Source: Clostridia bacterium
Lineage (GTDB): Bacteria > Bacillota > Clostridia > Oscillospirales > CAG-272
Reading direction: 5' to 3'
Length of the DNA stretch: 64,000 nucleotides
Assembly (NCBI GenBank): GCA_017481595.1
Contig: JAFUOY010000025.1
Coordinates: forward strand, 62,001 to 126,000
Shown here: piece by piece, positions 53,557-62,657 of the stretch
Position numbering within the stretch: the first letter of the stretch is position 1
Layout: every line of letters starts with the position of its first letter
Notes under the pieces: generated by a model
What the model saw: only the letters and a program-made list of their open reading frames with translations
Databases searched by the model: none
Told to the model about the DNA's origin: nothing
Program-made: the position numbers and the translations under genes

Positions 53557-55755
53557 ATGGGACTCTATGAAGAAATCAAAAAAATTCTGCCCGATACCTC
53601 GGGAGAAAAGCCTATTTGCGCCTTTCGCTTCAATCTTGATAAGAATGATCCGGAAAAAAGGTGCGACGGCATTTTCTACGCAGACAAAGAACGTATTCGG
53701 GTAATATCCGACGGAAAAACAGAGCTTGATCTTAGTACGGATCAGGTGTCGGAAATAAAAACGGATAACGGCGTTGGCTGTATCTTCGTGTCCTACGTAA
53801 GCAAGGAGGATGGCGAGATAAGGCTGATGCTGAGAAGTGATATGAGCAGCTCAAAGCAGATCATTCACGTTATAAAAAAGCTTAATCATTATCTTGAGGA
53901 CCGTAAGGAAATAATAGCAAGCTCCGAGGATGACGGAGCAGACCGCTGTGAAAAATGCGGCAGACCCTTCCAACCGGGCTCAAAGACCTGTATGCATTGC
54001 ACAAGCAAGAAAAAGGTAGTAAAAAGACTTTGGAGGGTGGCAAAACCCTACAAGGGATTTATAGTAAGCTCCATTGTTTTGTTCTTCCTTATCAGCTTGC
54101 TTAATCTTGCAATTCCCTACATAAATAAAATACTTGTTGACGATTATATTACCAACGAAAACCCCGAAAGCGTGGCTCTTGTACCCTTTGTGCTGGTGGT
54201 TTTATCCATGCTCGCTACACAGCTTATCGTAAGGAGCGTATCAATGGTAAGAAGCCATCTTCTTATAAACGCAAGCAACGGAATGATAGTAGATCTTCGT
54301 AAGATGCTTTTTGATAAGATACAGAAGCTTTCTATATCCAAAATTTCAAAAAGAACCGCGGGAGATCTTATGAGCAGAGTGTCAAACGACACCTCTCAGG
54401 TACAGAATTTCCTTGTTAACTACTTACCAAACGTTTTGGAGCAGCTTATACTGTTTATCGCAGTGGGCACAGTAATTCTCATATACGATTATAAGCTGTT
54501 TATACTTGTAATGCTTCCCACTCCCTTCGTTATACTTTCATTTAACTTCTTCTGGAAGTTTATAATGAGAATGTACAGACGCAGATGGCAATGCTCAGCG
54601 CAGTCAAATGCGGTGCTTCACGATATCTTTTCGGGCATTCGTGTCGTTAAGGCCTTCGGTATGGAGCACAGAGAAATGGAAAGATACGATAAGGCGGCAA
54701 AGGACGAGAGGAATATTACCGAGAGGGCTGACTGCCTTTGGAGTATTCTTATGCCGATCCTTCAGTTCTTTATGAGCTTTGGAGAGTTTATAATCCTTTA
54801 CTATGTAGGTAATGAGATCCTCGGCGGCAATATGACCCTTGGTGAAATGACTCTGTTTTCATCCTACGCAGGACTTATCTACGGTCCTCTCCGTATGATA
54901 GCGGGTATTCCAAGACACGCAATGCGCTTCCTTACCTCATCAAGCAAGATATTTGAGATCCTTGACGAGGAAATTGAAATCGCAGACAGAGAGCAGTCCG
55001 TTGATAAGGTTATCAAGGGCGATATTGAAATAAATAATATCTCCTTTGGATACGAAAGCGGAACAGAGGTACTTCATAACATTAACCTCAGTATTAAATC
55101 GGGTGAATTTATCGGTCTTGTCGGTAAGTCGGGCACGGGTAAATCAACCCTTATAAACCTTATTATGCGTATGTACGACGTAGAGGAGGGTAGCATTCTC
55201 GTTGACGGAATAGATATACGAGATTACTCACAGGAGTCACTTCGCTCCCAGATAGGTGTCGTATTACAGGAAACCTTCTTGTTCTCGGGCAGTATTTATC
55301 AGAATATAGCGTATGCTAAGCCTAAAGCAACAAGAGAGGAGATAATTGCCGTTTCCAAGCTTGCAGGCTGTCACGAATTTATTATTAAATTGCCCGACGG
55401 CTATAATACCAAGGTTGGTGAAAAGGGATATAGCCTTTCGGGTGGTGAAAGACAGAGAGTAGCCATTGCAAGAGCGCTTTTGCACAATCCAAGGATTTTG
55501 ATCCTTGATGAGGCTACTGCATCCCTCGATACCGAAACTGAAAAGCAGATACAGGATGCCCTTGCAAACCTGTCTGCCAACAGGACAACTATTGCTATCG
55601 CTCACAGACTTTCAACCCTAAGAAATGCCACCAAGCTTGTGGTAATCGATAAGGGCAGAATTGCTGAGGTAGGTACTCATGATGAGCTTCTTGAAAAGAA
55701 GGGAATCTATTACGGTCTTGTAATGGCTCAGCGCGAAATGTCAAAAATGGAATAA
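53557..55755 (+). CDS. ABC exporter half-transporter, partner of 50647
   Basis: A 732-residue protein built like its partner. An N-terminal beta-rich domain (CDGIFYADKERIRVISDGK, to about 125) leads to a zinc ribbon (Cys 131, 134, 145, 148: CEKCGRPF, CMHC). Six membrane helices follow, then an ATPase with GKSGTGKSTL, YSLSGGERQRVAIA and ILILDEATASLD. Both subunits keep all catalytic motifs, so both ATP sites should work. An ATG at 53524 is in frame; 53557 is preferred because AAAGGAG precedes it by 8 bp. A terminator follows. Confidence 0.87.
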   Translation: MGLYEEIKKILPDTSGEKPICAFRFNLDKNDPEKRCDGIFYADKERIRVISDGKTELDLSTDQVSEIKTDNGVGCIFVSYVSKEDGEIRLMLRSDMSSSKQIIHVIKKLNHYLEDRKEIIASSEDDGADRCEKCGRPFQPGSKTCMHCTSKKKVVKRLWRVAKPYKGFIVSSIVLFFLISLLNLAIPYINKILVDDYITNENPESVALVPFVLVVLSMLATQLIVRSVSMVRSHLLINASNGMIVDLRKMLFDKIQKLSISKISKRTAGDLMSRVSNDTSQVQNFLVNYLPNVLEQLILFIAVGTVILIYDYKLFILVMLPTPFVILSFNFFWKFIMRMYRRRWQCSAQSNAVLHDIFSGIRVVKAFGMEHREMERYDKAAKDERNITERADCLWSILMPILQFFMSFGEFIILYYVGNEILGGNMTLGEMTLFSSYAGLIYGPLRMIAGIPRHAMRFLTSSSKIFEILDEEIEIADREQSVDKVIKGDIEINNISFGYESGTEVLHNINLSIKSGEFIGLVGKSGTGKSTLINLIMRMYDVEEGSILVDGIDIRDYSQESLRSQIGVVLQETFLFSGSIYQNIAYAKPKATREEIIAVSKLAGCHEFIIKLPDGYNTKVGEKGYSLSGGERQRVAIARALLHNPRILILDEATASLDTETEKQIQDALANLSANRTTIAIAHRLSTLRNATKLVVIDKGRIAEVGTHDELLEKKGIYYGLVMAQREMSKME

Positions 55756-55767
55756 AATCAATATCAT

Positions 55768-55802
55768 AAAAGTCTCCGCAGTATACTACGGAGACTTTTT
55801 TA
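55768..55802 (+). terminator. terminator of the ABC exporter operon
   Basis: AAAAGTCTCCG pairs with CGGAGACTTTT, with an inner stem, then TTT. Confidence 0.88.
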
Positions 55803-55883
55803 AAACTTACGATAACAAATGTTGAATTGATTTTATTTTTATGTTATCATATAGGTATAGAAGAAAAAAAGGAGAAATAAAGT

Positions 55884-56426
55884 ATGTCAGAATTTTTAAC
55901 CTCGATTCATCCCGTGGCGGTGTGCTTTATCGTATGCGCCGCAAAAATAATAGAAATTACCATACAGTCATTAAAAACCTGTATGATGGTAAAGGGTCAG
56001 CGCTTAAAGGCTGCAGGACTCGGTTTCGTTGAATGTACCATATGGGGACTTGTTATCTCCACAATTATCGGTACCCTTGGTGATAATTTGTTCCTACTTG
56101 CGTTTTACTGTGTAGGATACGCAACGGGCTTATTCCTTGGCTCAACTCTTGAAAATAAGATTGCCTTGGGTACGTCAAGCCTTCAGCTTATAGCCAATGA
56201 TGAAAACACCAAAAAGATTATTGAATATCTGCGCGAATCTTCTCGCGGTTATACCGTTGTAGACGGCTATGGCTCTACAGACAAAATGAATATGATCTTA
56301 ATCATTTTGCCAAGAAAGGATGCCATTCCCGTCCTTAAAGCCATAAGAAAGCTTTGCCAGAATAACGTTTTCGTTATTGCCTCAGAAGTCAGCAAATACG
56401 CAGGCGGATACGGAATGGTAAAATAA
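55884..56426 (+). CDS. UPF0316 (DUF2179/DUF5698) membrane protein
   Basis: A 180-residue protein with three N-terminal helices including the family signature KIIEITIQSLKTCMMVKGQRLKAAGLGFVECTIW. A C-terminal cytoplasmic ferredoxin-like DUF2179 domain follows (GYTVVDGYGSTDKMNMILIILPRKD). The function is unproven; the domain also occurs in YitT-like proteins. AAGGAG precedes the ATG. Confidence 0.88.
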   Translation: MSEFLTSIHPVAVCFIVCAAKIIEITIQSLKTCMMVKGQRLKAAGLGFVECTIWGLVISTIIGTLGDNLFLLAFYCVGYATGLFLGSTLENKIALGTSSLQLIANDENTKKIIEYLRESSRGYTVVDGYGSTDKMNMILIILPRKDAIPVLKAIRKLCQNNVFVIASEVSKYAGGYGMVK

Positions 56427-56483
56427 ACCCAAAGGACATAATATCAAAATATTAAGACAATAAACAGGATAAGGGGGAAGCAA

Positions 56484-58004
56484 ATGAAAAAATACGTTCT
56501 TGCATTAGATGAAGGAACTACCAGCGCCAGGGCTATTCTTTTTGATAAAAATTCTGATATAATTTCTATGGCGCAGCACGAAATACCTCAGATTTATCCA
56601 AACCCGGGCTGGGTAGAGCAAAATCCAATGGATATCTATGCAAATCAATATGCTGCGCTTACTGAGTGTATTGCAAAAAGCGGTATATCTCCCGACGAGA
56701 TTGCCGCAGTAGGTATTACAAATCAAAGAGAAACTGTGATTATATGGGATAAAAACACAGGTCGACCTATATATAATGCAATAGTGTGGCAATGCAGACG
56801 TACGTCGGACGTTTGTGAGGAGCTTGAAAATAAGGGATACGGCGAATATATTCGCAAGACTACAGGACTCAGATTAGATCCTTATTTCAGCGGCACAAAG
56901 ATAAAGTGGATACTTGATAACGTTGACGGAGCAAGAGAAAAGGCGCAAGCAGGAGAGCTTATGGCGGGTACTGTCGATACGTGGCTTATCTGGAAATTAA
57001 CCGACGGTAAGGTTTTTGTCACCGACAGAACAAACGCTTCAAGAACTATGCTTTGTAATATACATACGGGAACGTGGGATAAATCTATCCTTGATTTGCT
57101 TGATATTCCCGAAAATATTTTGCCTGAGATCAAGAGTAGCAGTGAAATATACGGTACCTTTGAGTGTATGGGCGCAGAGCTTACAATTGCGGGTATCGCG
57201 GGAGATCAGCAATCGGCATTATTCGGTCAGACCTGCTTTGAATCGGGTGAAGCGAAGAATACCTATGGAACAGGCTGCTTTTTACTTGCTCATACAGGTC
57301 AGAATGCCGTTGAAAGCAAGCACGGATTATTGACAACAATAGCAGCAGGAGAAAAGGACAGGTCAATTGAATACGCCCTTGAAGGAAGCGTTTTTGTCGG
57401 AGGCGCGGTAATACGTTGGTTGCGTGATGAATTAAAGCTTATTCACGAATCCTCAGACAGCGAATATTTTGCAAGTAAAGTAAAGGATACGGCAGGCGTG
57501 TATCTTGTTCCTGCATTTAGTGGCTTAGGTGCGCCTATATGGGATATGCACGCAAGAGGTACTATTTTCGGGCTGACTGCAGGCACGGGAAAAAATCATA
57601 TTATTCGCGCGGCGCTTGAATCTATAGCTTATCAGACAGAGGAAGTTATTTCTGCAATGAATTCGGATATTTCTGCCTTGAACGGTGACGGCTATTTAAA
57701 TAAAATATCGGTTTTAAAGGTAGACGGCGGCGCATCGGCAAACAATTTACTTATGCAGATGCAAAGTGATTTTTCATCGATCACCGTGTTAAGATCGGCA
57801 AATCCTGAAGCAACCGCTTTAGGCGCGGCATTTCTTGCGGGACTTGCCGTAGGATTTTTTGCAAACAGAGATGAACTTAAGGAGCTTTGCTCCGTTGGAA
57901 AAAGCTTTGAGCCAAATATGCAGGAGGATGAAAGAAGAAAGCGTCTTAATGGATGGCACAGAGCTGTTGTCGCTTGTAGAAAATTCAGCGAAAGCGAGGA
58001 ATAA
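56484..58004 (+). CDS. glpK: glycerol kinase
   Basis: Phosphorylates glycerol with ATP. The 506-residue FGGY kinase has [43 protein letters not shown] [38 protein letters not shown] and [19 protein letters not shown] lies before the ATG. No glpF or glpD is adjacent. Instead a lipase-like gene follows 3 bp later, suggesting glycerol released from lipids as the source. A conserved phosphotransferase-target His of Firmicute GlpK was not resolved by eye. Confidence 0.94.
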   Translation: MKKYVLALDEGTTSARAILFDKNSDIISMAQHEIPQIYPNPGWVEQNPMDIYANQYAALTECIAKSGISPDEIAAVGITNQRETVIIWDKNTGRPIYNAIVWQCRRTSDVCEELENKGYGEYIRKTTGLRLDPYFSGTKIKWILDNVDGAREKAQAGELMAGTVDTWLIWKLTDGKVFVTDRTNASRTMLCNIHTGTWDKSILDLLDIPENILPEIKSSSEIYGTFECMGAELTIAGIAGDQQSALFGQTCFESGEAKNTYGTGCFLLAHTGQNAVESKHGLLTTIAAGEKDRSIEYALEGSVFVGGAVIRWLRDELKLIHESSDSEYFASKVKDTAGVYLVPAFSGLGAPIWDMHARGTIFGLTAGTGKNHIIRAALESIAYQTEEVISAMNSDISALNGDGYLNKISVLKVDGGASANNLLMQMQSDFSSITVLRSANPEATALGAAFLAGLAVGFFANRDELKELCSVGKSFEPNMQEDERRKRLNGWHRAVVACRKFSESEE

Positions 58005-58007
58005 TAT

Positions 58008-58940
58008 ATGATAGAGAAGAAAGAATTTCGCGTTTTGTCATCTGATGGCATTCATACTCTTTCGGGATTCGTATATTTGCCCGATACAGAAATAAAAGGC
58101 TTTTTTCAAGTTGTTCACGGAATGACGGATCATATCGCGCGCTATGACAAAATTCTTACCGATATGGCAGGTGACGGATGGATAAGCTTTGGATATGATC
58201 ATCTCGGTCACGGCAAAACGGCAAAGGATGATTCTGAGCTTGGATTTATAGCAAAGGAAAAGGGCTGGGACATACTTGCAAAAGACGTAAAAGAGTATTC
58301 TGATGCTGTAAGAAAACAATTCGGTACTGAAAATTTGCCATTTTGCTTAATGGGACACAGTATGGGCTCATTTGTAGTACGTCTTGCGGTTGAAAAATAC
58401 GTAAAGCCCGACTGCCTTATAGTAATGGGAACTGCAGGGTCAAATCCCGCTGCGGGAATGGGACTTGCTTTAATTAGTGTATTAAAGCTATTTAAGGGAG
58501 AAAGACATATTTCACCTCTTATAGATAATATTGCATTTGGCAGCTATAATAAACGCTTTGGCGGTGGAACAAACGAGGATCCAAGTCCTTGGTTAACAAA
58601 TGATGAGACTGTAAGAAAAGCATATTATAACGATAAATATTGCACCTTTAAATTTACACTCAGCGCAATGGGAGATTTGATAAAGCTTATAAAATATACA
58701 AACCGTGCGTCCTGGTATCACAATATCCCCCCCTCGATTCCTATACTTTTGCTCTCAGGCGAGGATGACCCTGTGGGCAATTACGGAAAGGGTGTAAAAG
58801 AGGTTGAAACCAAGCTCAAAAAGCGGGGAATAAAGGTTTGTTGTAAGCTTTATAAAAACGCAAGACACGAAATATTGAACGATTTTACATACGAAGCAGT
58901 TCGTAATGACATATTTGATTTTTGTAACAAATGTAATTGA
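58008..58940 (+). CDS. alpha/beta hydrolase, monoacylglycerol-lipase-like (serine aminopeptidase S33 fold)
   Basis: A 310-residue hydrolase. VHGMTDHIARYDKIL is the H-G-x-x-E/D-H-x-x-R-Y motif of monoacylglycerol lipases. FGYDHLGHGKT follows, then the nucleophile elbow LMGHSMGSFV, the Asp region LLSGEDDPVGN and the His in NARHEILND, a complete triad. It starts 3 bp after glpK, so hydrolysis of monoacylglycerol and phosphorylation of the released glycerol are plausibly coupled. That link is inference from adjacency. Confidence 0.88.
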   Translation: MIEKKEFRVLSSDGIHTLSGFVYLPDTEIKGFFQVVHGMTDHIARYDKILTDMAGDGWISFGYDHLGHGKTAKDDSELGFIAKEKGWDILAKDVKEYSDAVRKQFGTENLPFCLMGHSMGSFVVRLAVEKYVKPDCLIVMGTAGSNPAAGMGLALISVLKLFKGERHISPLIDNIAFGSYNKRFGGGTNEDPSPWLTNDETVRKAYYNDKYCTFKFTLSAMGDLIKLIKYTNRASWYHNIPPSIPILLLSGEDDPVGNYGKGVKEVETKLKKRGIKVCCKLYKNARHEILNDFTYEAVRNDIFDFCNKCN

Positions 58941-59041
58941 TCGTTACATACAAAATAAATCGGGATTTTTTAGTTTTTTTGAATAAATTCTATTAATAAA
59001 AAGATTTTTACCAGATATTGAATATCATATATAATCTACGT

Positions 59042-59078
59042 AAAAAAGAGGATAACATTCGGTGTTATCCTCTTTTTT
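59042..59078 (+). terminator. terminator of the glpK-lipase operon
   Basis: AAAAAAGAGGATAAC pairs with GTTATCCTCTTTTTT. The rest of the 303-bp gap to 59244 holds only the next promoter as far as I can see. Confidence 0.92.
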
Positions 59079-59150
59079 ATTATGAAGCTTACATCTACAT
59101 ACTCGTTAATCTTTGTTAAGTTAATGTCCCGAAAAGCAGACACCCCTGAC

Positions 59151-59179
59151 TTTACAGAAATTACAAGGAATGATATAAT
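59151..59179 (+). promoter_or_regulatory. promoter of the tiny membrane protein gene
   Basis: TTTACA, 17-bp spacer, TATAAT (59174-59179). Confidence 0.65.
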
Positions 59180-59243
59180 TAAAGTGACGACGTTGTTTTT
59201 TGATTTGAAAGATATTGATAAAGAAGAGTCAAGGAGGTAGATT

Positions 59244-59393
59244 ATGCCGAATTTAAATGATTTTCACGCATTCAAAAGCACAAGCGGAGGTGACTCGGGA
59301 GGCGGATCGGGCTCGTCGGGATGCGGTGGACAAATATTGCTTTTTATTATAATAATCACCGTTTTGATCTTGATCGGTAAATGCTGTAGCTAA
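59244..59393 (+). CDS. 49-residue membrane peptide, Gly/Ser-rich
   Basis: AAGGAGG lies 6 bp before the ATG. The peptide has a polar head (MPNLNDFHAFKSTS), a Gly/Ser linker with one Cys (GGDSGGGSGSSGCGG), one hydrophobic helix (ILLFIIIITVLILI) and ends GKCCS. Promoter, ribosome binding site and stop are all in place, so it is probably expressed. I recognise no family; it could be a small membrane regulator or toxin-like peptide. Cys near both helix ends could carry disulfides or lipids. Confidence 0.65.
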   Translation: MPNLNDFHAFKSTSGGDSGGGSGSSGCGGQILLFIIIITVLILIGKCCS

Positions 59394-59436
59394 AAAATAA
59401 ATAAAGGAAATAGCCAAGCTTATTTAAGTGACGAAA

Positions 59437-59649
59437 ATGATACTATCAAAAGAAGAACTAAACAACAAATTACACGAATACTACGTTACCCATTACGGCG
59501 AAAACGACACGGATGAATGATTTGACCAGCCCGCAGCCAACGTGTGGGTATTTAAGCGAGATAGTAAATTCATTTCCCTGAAAGCCCATATCTTAAACGG
59601 CAACGTTGAAGAATTTATAGAAATTATGGAGCATTGCATTGACTTTTGA
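59437..59649 (+). pseudogene. small ORF interrupted by one in-frame TGA
   Basis: From ATG 59437 the frame reads MILSKEELNNKLHEYYVTHY through GENDTDE, then TGA (59518-59520), then FDQPAANVWVFKRDSKF onward to TGA at 59647. Coding character continues unchanged after the first TGA. The position suits a Trp (TGG), so a single G-to-A change is the simplest explanation. TGA is a normal stop in neighbouring genes, which argues against recoding. There is no convincing ribosome binding site. The family is unknown. Confidence 0.55.
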
Positions 59650-59667
59650 CACTTGATAAAGTATAAT
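59639..59667 (+). promoter_or_regulatory. sigma-A promoter of the cohesin-like gene
   Basis: TTGACT, 17-bp spacer, TATAAT (59662-59667); it overlaps the end of the interrupted ORF. The leader is about 95 nt. Confidence 0.75.
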
Positions 59668-59767
59668 ATTTCGTATGAATATTATTTAAATGAGAGTTAT
59701 CTCTTGATATATACTCATTCTGCGGTAATTATTATGGCTAATGTGTTTGTAAAAAGGACGAAGAAGA

Positions 59768-61276
59768 ATGAAAAAAACAATTTTAACACTAATTACTGTA
59801 TTGCTTCTTGTAATAGTTTTTACTGTTACTGTAAGCGCGGCAGGTACAACTGCAACAACAGAATCAAAATCTTGTGCTAAGGGTGATACTGTAACAGTTA
59901 ACGTATCAGTAACGTCTACTTCAAACGTAACCTCGGGAGCAGTTGAAGTTACTTATGACAGTTCAAAGCTTCAGCTTGTAGAAGGAAAGTGGAATATAGA
60001 TGATCCTGATCTTGCAAACTTTGATAAATCCAAAAACAAAGGTGCCTTTGCCTATGGATCAGCAATAACAGTTAACGGTAATATTTTTTCCGTTAAATTC
60101 AAGGTGCTTACAGATGCGCCCTTAGGGGATACGGATGTGCAGTGTAAGATCATGTTGAGAAACGGCTCTACCGACCTTCCCGTAACAAACAAGGCAGGAA
60201 AAATCACAGTAACCTGTAAGCATAGCTTTACAAAGAAGACTACGGACTATCTTGCAAGCGAAGCATCCTGTATTTCAGGACCTAAGTATTATTACACCTG
60301 CTCCATATGTGGAGAAAAGGGCGATACTACCTTCGTTCAGGGTGAGCCCTCAACCCATAACTACAACAAAAAGGTTACAACCTCGGATTATTTAGTAAAA
60401 TCCGTTAAGTGCGTAAACACCGCTGAATACTACTATAGCTGTGAATGTGGTAAAAAGGGAACAGAAAAATTTTCAGCTGACGCATCCTGGAGCCATAGCT
60501 TCAGCGAAAAGCTTATGATAGACAATGTGGGACATTGGTACGGATGCTCCGAATGTGGTGAAAAGAAGAGTTATTCCAACCACACCTTAAAGTCCGGTGT
60601 ATGCTCAACCTGTAATTTCGTTTCAACACAGGGCGCGCCTGATCACGTTCACGCATATGCACCCTCTTGGGTAGCAAATGCTACGGGCCATTGGCACGAA
60701 TGTAGCTGCGGCGGAAAGAAGGACTTTGCAGAGCATACGGGAGCGACCTGCTCGGTATGTAAATTCAGCACAGCTCAACAGTCTCCCGAGCACGTTCACG
60801 CATATGCACCCTCCTGGGTAACTGATGCTACGGGCCATTGGCACGAATGCAGCTGCGGTGAAAAGAAGGATTTTGCAGCTCATACGGGAACAGGCTCTTG
60901 CTCCGTTTGTGGATTTCATATTTCCGCTACAGAACACGTTCATCAGTATTCACAGTCATGGAGCTCGAATGAAGCAGGCCACTGGCACTTGTGCGAATGT
61001 GGAGAGAAGGGCGATCTTGACGTTCATACATACGGTGAATGGACGGTAAATGGCAACGAAAGAAGCCGCAAATGCTCCGCTTGTGCTTTTGTTGATACAG
61101 AAACAATTCCTTCAGGTAATATCGAAAGCAAATCAAACGAATTGCTTGTAGGCATTCTTTCCGCAGTAGGAGCGATAGCTCTTGTAATTGGTGTTGAATG
61201 TATCATTTACTTTGTTAAGAAAAAATCAAAAGTAAACAACAACGTAGAAGAACCAATTGAAAAAACTGAAGAATAA
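59768..61276 (+). CDS. cell-surface protein: cohesin-like domain plus zinc-ribbon-like repeats
   Basis: A 502-residue protein. The signal peptide MKKTILTLITVLLLVIVFTV ends near VSA-AG. Residues about 27-155 form a cohesin-like domain (GDTVTVNVSVTSTSNVTSGAVEVTYDSSKLQLV, FSVKFKVLTDAPLGDT). Then six Cys-rich modules follow, the later ones G-H-W-H-x-C-x-C-G with a downstream C-x-x-C, plus many His. A C-terminal membrane helix (about 462-484) and a charged tail anchor it. There is no LPxTG. It probably displays a carbohydrate- or dockerin-binding domain. No dockerin gene was seen. Confidence 0.8.
   Translation: MKKTILTLITVLLLVIVFTVTVSAAGTTATTESKSCAKGDTVTVNVSVTSTSNVTSGAVEVTYDSSKLQLVEGKWNIDDPDLANFDKSKNKGAFAYGSAITVNGNIFSVKFKVLTDAPLGDTDVQCKIMLRNGSTDLPVTNKAGKITVTCKHSFTKKTTDYLASEASCISGPKYYYTCSICGEKGDTTFVQGEPSTHNYNKKVTTSDYLVKSVKCVNTAEYYYSCECGKKGTEKFSADASWSHSFSEKLMIDNVGHWYGCSECGEKKSYSNHTLKSGVCSTCNFVSTQGAPDHVHAYAPSWVANATGHWHECSCGGKKDFAEHTGATCSVCKFSTAQQSPEHVHAYAPSWVTDATGHWHECSCGEKKDFAAHTGTGSCSVCGFHISATEHVHQYSQSWSSNEAGHWHLCECGEKGDLDVHTYGEWTVNGNERSRKCSACAFVDTETIPSGNIESKSNELLVGILSAVGAIALVIGVECIIYFVKKKSKVNNNVEEPIEKTEE
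60644..60937 (+). repeat. two tandem 147-bp repeats inside the surface protein gene
   Basis: Units at 60644-60790 and 60791-60937 are close to identical over their first 100 bases; each encodes one 49-residue Cys/His module. They are a likely site of length variation by slippage or recombination. Confidence 0.82.
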
Positions 61277-61279
61277 CTA

Positions 61280-61318
61280 AAAATCGGTGGGCATTTTCGC
61301 TCACCGATTTTACTGTTT
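61280..61318 (+). terminator. terminator of the surface protein gene
   Basis: AAAATCGGTGGGC pairs with GCTCACCGATTTT, followed by ACTGTTTTA. Confidence 0.85.
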
Positions 61319-61333
61319 TATTTGAGGTTGCTA

Positions 61334-61362
61334 TTGAATATTCAACGCGTTTATCTTATAAT
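61334..61362 (+). promoter_or_regulatory. sigma-A promoter of the aldo/keto reductase operon
   Basis: TTGAAT, 17-bp spacer, TATAAT (61357-61362). Confidence 0.72.
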
Positions 61363-61410
61363 CAAAGTATAAGATTACGTATTATAAAAAATCGAAAGAG
61401 AATCAACACT

Positions 61411-62511
61411 ATGGAATACAGACAACTTCCTCATGGAAATAAAAACGAAAAATTCAGCGTGCTTGGTCTTGGAATGGGCGGTATCGGAAAGACACCCGTA
61501 GATGAGATCGAAGCAATCATACGCAAAGCGATAGATCACGGCATCAACTTTTTTGACCTTTGTACGGCAGGCGCGTCCTATGCACCCATTGGCAGAGGGA
61601 TAAAAGACTGTCGAGATAAAGTGTTCTTACAGGTACATTTCGGCGCCGTTTATGACGAAAACGGAGAATACGGCTGGTGCCGTGATTTTGACACCATTAA
61701 AAAAACTTTCTTATGGGAGCTTGAGCAGCTTGGCACAGATTACGCGGACTTCGGATTCCTTCATTGCGTGGATGATGATGAGGACTTCGATATACTTTGC
61801 AATATCGGTGTGCTTGACTATTTGAAAGAATTGAAAGCGCAGGGTGTTGTTCATCATATCGGTTTCTCCTCTCATACACCAAGCGTAGCAAATCGCATCC
61901 TTGACACAGGGCTTGTAGATATGATGATGTTCTCCCTCAACCCCGCCTACGATTTTGAAAAGGGAGACGAATACGGTATCGGTTCGGTAAATGAACGATT
62001 TGAGCTTTTCAAACGGTGCGAGCGCGAAGGAGTAGGCATTTCGGTTATGAAGCCATTTTTTGCTGGTCAGCTTTTGTCTACCGATCAGTCACCCTTCGGG
62101 ATTGCTTTGACGCATAATCAATGCTTGCAATATGCCATTGACCGCCCCGGTGTTCTGACTGTCGTTCCGGGTGTTCAGACGATGGAGCATCTTGATACAC
62201 TTTTAAAATTTCTTAATGCAACCAACGAGGAAAAGGACTATTCAATCATCGGTAGCTTTACTGCAGATGCTATTACGGGCACTTGTGTCTATTGCAATCA
62301 TTGTCAGCCCTGTCCGGCAGGAATTGATATCGGGCTTGTCAACAAATATTATGATCTTGCCCTGGCAGGTGATGATATCGCTGCCAACCACTACACAAAG
62401 CTGTCAATAAATGCCGCCTCCTGCCTGCATTGCGGTCACTGTGAGAGCCGTTGCCCTTTTTCGGTCAAGCAGGAGAGCAGAATGGAAGAGATATCCAAGT
62501 ATTTTGAATAA
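61411..62511 (+). CDS. aldo/keto reductase with C-terminal 4Fe-4S domain
   Basis: A 366-residue fusion. The barrel part has LGLGMGGIGKTPVDE, GINFFDLC, DYADFGFLHCVDD and VVPGVQTMEHL. The C-terminal part holds two clusters, CVYCNHCQPCPAGID and CLHCGHCESRCPF, so it can bind up to two 4Fe-4S clusters and accept electrons from ferredoxin. The usual catalytic Tyr-containing motif near the N-terminus is replaced by FDLCTAGASYA, so the chemistry may differ from classical AKRs. The substrate is unknown. Confidence 0.9.
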   Translation: MEYRQLPHGNKNEKFSVLGLGMGGIGKTPVDEIEAIIRKAIDHGINFFDLCTAGASYAPIGRGIKDCRDKVFLQVHFGAVYDENGEYGWCRDFDTIKKTFLWELEQLGTDYADFGFLHCVDDDEDFDILCNIGVLDYLKELKAQGVVHHIGFSSHTPSVANRILDTGLVDMMMFSLNPAYDFEKGDEYGIGSVNERFELFKRCEREGVGISVMKPFFAGQLLSTDQSPFGIALTHNQCLQYAIDRPGVLTVVPGVQTMEHLDTLLKFLNATNEEKDYSIIGSFTADAITGTCVYCNHCQPCPAGIDIGLVNKYYDLALAGDDIAANHYTKLSINAASCLHCGHCESRCPFSVKQESRMEEISKYFE

Positions 62512-62657
62512 ATGAGGAGAGAGTATTGATACATTTCTAAGCTTGAAAAATGGCGGAAAAGTAGATTTCAATTTGATGTCCGAAGCATTGTTTGCTTGGT
62601 CAAGAAAATGCATTTTTTGAAAAACAATTAAATAAATTCCAATTTTACGAGGTAACT

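Noticed and set aside
59518..59520. TGA read as Trp or selenocysteine
   Set aside because: TGA is an ordinary stop in neighbours such as the thiN and thiT genes, and no SECIS-like hairpin was seen. Kept only as an interrupted ORF.
60644..60937. CRISPR-like regular spacing
   Set aside because: The repeats are tandem 147-bp coding units in frame with the surface protein, not short repeats with unique spacers. No other array was seen in the window.
62512..62657. Short open stretch (about 30 codons) between the aldo/keto reductase and TfoX genes
   Set aside because: No start with a ribosome binding site and too short to judge; possibly a decayed gene end.
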